A DNA stretch of 64,000 bases from JADJLQ01 sp038251405 (GTDB lineage: Bacteria > Bacteroidota > Bacteroidia > Chitinophagales > Saprospiraceae): NCBI GenBank assembly GCA_038251405.1, contig JBBSBH010000017.1, forward strand, positions 1-64,000, read 5' to 3'. The position numbers and the translations under genes were made by a program. Below the pieces are notes generated by a model. It ran no database searches. It had not been told where the DNA came from and saw only the letters and a program-made list of their open reading frames with translations. Positions 60,424-64,000 of this stretch are shown here, one piece after another (position 1 is the first letter of the stretch; each line of letters begins with the position of its first letter).

Positions 60424-61710
60424 TTAGAGTGGAAAGTACTTGGTAGACAGTGTTTGCCTGATTTCATAATAGGGTAATATTATTTGCCGAAAACCATACA
60501 CCAGATCAAATGGCGCTGTAAATGCAATGCCTTCTTTCTTGATTGTCATGGTAGAAAAATCACTGACCTTTAATGACTTATAATCAAGCGAAGACGAAAG
60601 TTTTAATTTTTCTAACTCTTTATTGAGCAACTTATTTTTCAAAGATTCAAACTCATTCCTATCAGCTATTATTTCAGTTAAACCCAATAAAGTTCCCCTC
60701 TTTAAATCAAAGAAAAATGGAATAGTAACTATATTTTCTTCCCATGAATTTTTAATATTCATAGTACCAGAAATATACTGATCATTGAGAAAATCCACTT
60801 TGGGCCAAATGCTCATTCTGTACAGCAAACGATCGTCTTTGGATACTCCCTGGTCGGTCAATGATAACTGCTTCTTGTTTTGAATATTATTGAGAAATGA
60901 ATCGATAAGATTTTTCGTCCAATTGGAGATGGGAGACTTATCTATTTTGGGATAATTGATATCTACTGCGATGATATGATCTGCATAGGTCTCCTGAACA
61001 ATGGGTATCTGGTTGGTGATTTCAAGGGTCTGATTGTATTCAATATTACCCAATTTATACCGGACTTCCACTCTTTTATCATTGACTTTATAGGAATGTA
61101 AAGTACCGGCTAAATGATGCAAATAATCTTCCAATTGCACCTCCTGGTTGTACACTTCATCGTCTTTTATCATGGATGTCCCCTGCAATGTTTTATTCAG
61201 CATTTTATAGTAAAACTTGCAGTCTAATTGATCGGCAAATTCCTTTTGCATGATGAGTTGCGCTTCCGCAGGATCATTCTTAGGAGTAAAAGACTTTATC
61301 CACAAGTCATTAGTCGTAGTTTCATTACCTTCTTTTAAACTTAGGCGGGCATTAAAACTATGTGAAGAATTGTACCATGTGCCCTGGGCACTATTTCCAT
61401 TTAATTGCAACACTATGAGCCCGGTTATATTTGAATTTAAATCTTGTTCTTCCAATCTCAATTCATTCATTATCTGCTTTCCGGAAATGATGTATTTGCT
61501 TTTATTTTCACCAAAATATAAAAATCCTTTGCAAGATTCGCCATCTGACAGGAGTTCCAATTTTACAGGAATCGCATCGTCCCAGATTCCGGAATACGTT
61601 TTTTGCCAAACTACCGTTTTATTCTTGAAAAATAAATCAGCTAATCTTTGGTCAGCATTCTGTGAATGTGTAAATAAGGGAAAGATTATATAAAAAAGTA
61701 TGTATTTCAT
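60424..61710 (-). CDS. Unknown exported protein inside the Bat operon
   Basis: 428 residues with a signal peptide (YILFYIIFPLFTHSQ). No domain I can name. The N-terminal part looks like a beta-sandwich (GIWDDAIPVKLELLSDGESC, GFLYFGENKSKYIISG). The C-terminal part (about 230-428) has an RsiV/DUF3298-like flavour, in that it ends in a predicted long beta sheet with IIADRNEFESLKNKLLNKEL. Its ATG overlaps the moxR stop by one base (TAATG), so it is translated with the operon. A periplasmic partner of the Bat complex is a reasonable guess. Confidence 0.6.
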   Translation of the reverse strand: MKYILFYIIFPLFTHSQNADQRLADLFFKNKTVVWQKTYSGIWDDAIPVKLELLSDGESCKGFLYFGENKSKYIISGKQIMNELRLEEQDLNSNITGLIVLQLNGNSAQGTWYNSSHSFNARLSLKEGNETTTNDLWIKSFTPKNDPAEAQLIMQKEFADQLDCKFYYKMLNKTLQGTSMIKDDEVYNQEVQLEDYLHHLAGTLHSYKVNDKRVEVRYKLGNIEYNQTLEITNQIPIVQETYADHIIAVDINYPKIDKSPISNWTKNLIDSFLNNIQNKKQLSLTDQGVSKDDRLLYRMSIWPKVDFLNDQYISGTMNIKNSWEENIVTIPFFFDLKRGTLLGLTEIIADRNEFESLKNKLLNKELEKLKLSSSLDYKSLKVSDFSTMTIKKEGIAFTAPFDLVYGFRQIILPYYEIRQTLSTKYFPL

Positions 61711-62708
61711 TATGGTACTTCTACTTTTGATAGGATTTCGGAAATAATGAGATCTGTATTTTTGTTTTCAGCTTCTGCTTCATAAGTAAGGCCAATCCGG
61801 TGTCTCAACACATCCTTAGCAATATACCGAACATCGTCAGGTATTACGAAACCTCTTTTATTTATAAATGCGACCGCTTTGGAAGCCAATGCCAGGTTGA
61901 TACTCGCTCTTGGAGAAGCACCATATTGAATAAAGTTTTTGATTCCTTCCAGTTTGTATTCCGTCGGATTACGGGTAGCAAATACGATATCAATAATATA
62001 CTTCTCTATTTTTTCATCCATGTAAATAGCTGACAATACATCCCGTGCCCGCAAAATGTCATTCGTACTGACCACCGCATTTATAGCTCTTAATTTTTCT
62101 TCACCAAGATTCAAACGAATGATTTGTCTTTCTTCTTCTTTAGAGGGATAACCTATGAGCACCTTAAGCATAAACCTGTCGACCTGTGCTTCAGGTAGTG
62201 GATAGGTGCCTTCTTGCTCAATCGGATTCTGAGTAGCTAATACCAGGAATGGCTCATCCAGTTTAAAGGTGTCTTTACCAATCGTAACCTGTTTTTCCTG
62301 CATAGCTTCTAAGAGCGCGCTCTGTACTTTGGCAGGTGCCCGGTTAATCTCATCAGCCAAAATAAAATTGGCAAATATGGGGCCTTTACGAACTTGAAAA
62401 TCATTCATCCCCTGATTGTAAATCATAGTACCAATGATGTCTGCCGGTAAAAGATCAGGAGTGAACTGAATTCGCTGAAAGGAAGCATTTACTGCACTCG
62501 CTAAACTTTTAATAGCCAATGTTTTAGCCAATCCGGGCAAGCCTTCCAGTAATATATGTCCTTTGCACAGCAAACCTATCAGCAATCGTTCTATCATGAT
62601 ATCTTGTCCTATAATAGTATGGCTGATTTGCTCTTTTATTTTATCAATAAATCCAGACTCTTGTTCTATACGAGCCGTAATGGCAGGTAAGTCTATATAA
62701 CTGTTCAT
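61710..62708 (-). CDS. MoxR family AAA+ ATPase
   Basis: 332 residues, first gene of the operon. Walker A is GLPGLAKT (about 56-63), Walker B is ILADEINRAPAKVQSALLEAMQE (core ADEINRAP), sensor 1 is LATQNP, and the C-terminal lid has SPRASINLALASKA. MoxR ATPases work as chaperones or remodellers with VWA-domain proteins, here BatA, BatB and DUF58. No exact TAnnTTTG box is seen directly upstream. Confidence 0.93.
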   Translation of the reverse strand: MNSYIDLPAITARIEQESGFIDKIKEQISHTIIGQDIMIERLLIGLLCKGHILLEGLPGLAKTLAIKSLASAVNASFQRIQFTPDLLPADIIGTMIYNQGMNDFQVRKGPIFANFILADEINRAPAKVQSALLEAMQEKQVTIGKDTFKLDEPFLVLATQNPIEQEGTYPLPEAQVDRFMLKVLIGYPSKEEERQIIRLNLGEEKLRAINAVVSTNDILRARDVLSAIYMDEKIEKYIIDIVFATRNPTEYKLEGIKNFIQYGASPRASINLALASKAVAFINKRGFVIPDDVRYIAKDVLRHRIGLTYEAEAENKNTDLIISEILSKVEVP

Positions 62709-62999
62709 AAATATGGTTTTATAATTGCCTGCAAAAATCGTTAAAATTTGAGTAGAGTGTGGGTGAAATTTACTTTTTACAGAGGATTAACCGTTTGTTA
62801 AGACTTTTAATTAGTTATTAAGGAGAATACTTCCTTCTAAAGTCGGATTAAAAGCCTGCTTGTTCGATTGAAACTGACCCTATTAAATAAAGTAAACACA
62901 CCATGATGAATAAGAATATAAATATCCATTATCCAGTATAATGCAATCATAAAATTATCTACTTTTATTCGAATTTTTACTTCTTAAATTGGACACATT

Positions 63000-64000
63000 A
63001 TGAAAAAGAATATCGAACTTTTTTTTGTATACTTTTTGATACTTTTTTTCACATCCTGCAATACTTTGCTGGCTCAAAAAGCGGCTCATTTTGCCTCTAA
63101 AGGAGCCTTTCTAGAAATCTCCGATGCTGCAAGTCTAAGACTTCCTGTGATGACCCTAGAGTGCTGGATCAAGGTCAATGATCTGGGCAATACGGCCATA
63201 GCATCAGGTGAGCAAAATATATTTGATAAGCGCCAGGATGCATCAGGCTTTAATATCAGACTGGCAGGTGACAATTTTCCATTGCCGATATTTAGTTTTT
63301 TTTTGCCAGATATACAAGCACACACGAACGCTATTCTTGACAAAAAGAAATGGACTCACCTGGCCTATATCGTTTCAAATGACTCTATCAAGGTAGTAAT
63401 AAACGGGGTAGTAAAGGTTGTATCCAAAAAGCAAGGCAGTTTTTCTATTGCTTCCAGTGCTCCATTGAGAATAGGTGAATATCTGGGTTATCCCGATGGC
63501 TCGCTGCCTTTTATTGGTGATATAGATGAATTGCGTATTTGGGATTACGCCCGTACTGTTGATCAAGTGACTACTGATATGAATAAGAAGTTGACTGGGC
63601 AAGAGGCCGGGTTGAAATTATATTTGGATTTTGAATCTATTTTTGGCAATCGTATCAATGATCTTACATTAAATAGGAATAACGCCATTATAACTGGTGC
63701 TTTTACCTTAGTCACATCCAAGGCTCCCATCGGTTATATACCATTGCCAGCACCTTTAGGATTCAGAGCATTTGGAGAGAATGGTGCTATTACTCTTGAA
63801 TGGGAGACCGTTGCCAATGCTACAGAATATAAAATATACCGTTCTGAAATATTTGATTTTACTACGGAAGAGACTACAGTTCTGGCTTCCGTAAATACCG
63901 GCATAACTAATTTCATAGATAAAACAGCTATTTCTGGCAAAAGCTATTATTATTTCGTAGTACCCTTCAAATCTAATCAAGAAGGCTATGCTAGCGCGAA
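63000..64000 (+). CDS. LamG/FnIII secreted protein (3' end outside window)
   Basis: 333 codons are visible from ATG 63000, frame open to the edge. The N-terminal hydrophobic signal (LFFVYFLILFFTSC, NTLLAQ) could be cleaved by either signal peptidase; a lipoprotein Cys is possible. A concanavalin/LamG_3 domain follows (about 25-225: LRLPVMTLECWIKV, WTHLAYIVS, FIGDIDELRIWDYART) and then an FnIII-like domain (APLGFRAFGENGAITLEWE, ATEYKIYRS). Such proteins in Bacteroidota are large, cell-surface or secreted, and often end in a type IX secretion signal. The role is probably glycan binding or adhesion. Confidence 0.82.
   Translation, partial: MKKNIELFFVYFLILFFTSCNTLLAQKAAHFASKGAFLEISDAASLRLPVMTLECWIKVNDLGNTAIASGEQNIFDKRQDASGFNIRLAGDNFPLPIFSFFLPDIQAHTNAILDKKKWTHLAYIVSNDSIKVVINGVVKVVSKKQGSFSIASSAPLRIGEYLGYPDGSLPFIGDIDELRIWDYARTVDQVTTDMNKKLTGQEAGLKLYLDFESIFGNRINDLTLNRNNAIITGAFTLVTSKAPIGYIPLPAPLGFRAFGENGAITLEWETVANATEYKIYRSEIFDFTTEETTVLASVNTGITNFIDKTAISGKSYYYFVVPFKSNQEGYASA

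Noticed and set aside
1..64000. tRNA or rRNA genes
   Set aside because: I looked for tRNA-like cloverleaf signatures and rRNA motifs in the spacers and saw none; a tRNAscan/barrnap run would be decisive.

Overview
The window reads as a chromosomal segment of a Bacteroidota bacterium, probably from the Saprospiria or a neighbouring class. Supporting signs are the AT-rich base composition, promoter-like TAnnTTTG boxes (the Bacteroidota -7 element), an atpB-E-F-H-A-G operon without atpD and atpC, a MoxR/DUF58/BatABCD operon, very large HYR/Ig-like surface proteins, and a DUF1592/DUF1552 cytochrome set. The species cannot be told from the sequence alone.

Layout. 1-5043: most of a giant secreted repeat protein (minus strand). 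5.9-9.3 kb: a membrane glycosyltransferase and acetyl-CoA synthetase. 9.4-11.2 kb: an islet with a 23S-IVP four-helix protein, HigBA, and a DUF4160/DUF2442 pair with a frameshift. 11.3-16.1 kb: topoisomerase IV subunit B, an NlpC/P60 lipoprotein, hairpin-rich elements and a Xre/RES toxin-antitoxin pair. 16.2-21.4 kb: the ATP synthase operon.

21.7-32.1 kb is accessory DNA. Two directly repeated 221-nt ends of an IS3-family element flank two gene modules: a three-gene restriction-modification system (a small MTase-like subunit, an NPPY methylase, and a GIY-YIG/SF2 helicase protein) and a three-gene operon encoding a TIR protein, a stand-alone SLOG protein and a ThsB-like (DUF1863) TIR protein. 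Both modules end in the same ~31-nt motif. The flanks carry one full and two broken copies of an unknown helical protein family. The TIR-SLOG-TIR operon is the best candidate for a new or little-described Thoeris-like defence system. Just beyond, at 32.4-33.0 kb, lie a possible 27-codon hydrophobic peptide gene and three tandem ~100-nt RNA units, each with a covarying hairpin and an intrinsic terminator.

33-49.6 kb: uvrA, a pentapeptide-repeat protein, a DUF1592-DUF1552-cytochrome/LRR trio, a methyltransferase, a zinc alcohol dehydrogenase, a PD-(D/E)XK-like protein, a sugar cluster (Gfo/Idh/MocA oxidoreductase, sodium-solute symporter, GH1 glucosidase) and a MazEF locus whose mazF is cut short at an A7 tract. 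50-53.7 kb: a TolC/HlyD efflux pair and a TIGR04282 transferase. 53.7-62.7 kb: the aerotolerance (Bat) operon. 63.0-64.0 kb: the start of a LamG/FnIII surface protein.

A recurring theme is a TAnnTTTG box only 3-6 nt before the start codon (higB, the IVP gene, nlpC, uvrA and several others). This suggests leaderless transcripts and was used here to correct several starts. Domain calls come from reading motifs by eye. No database search was run.
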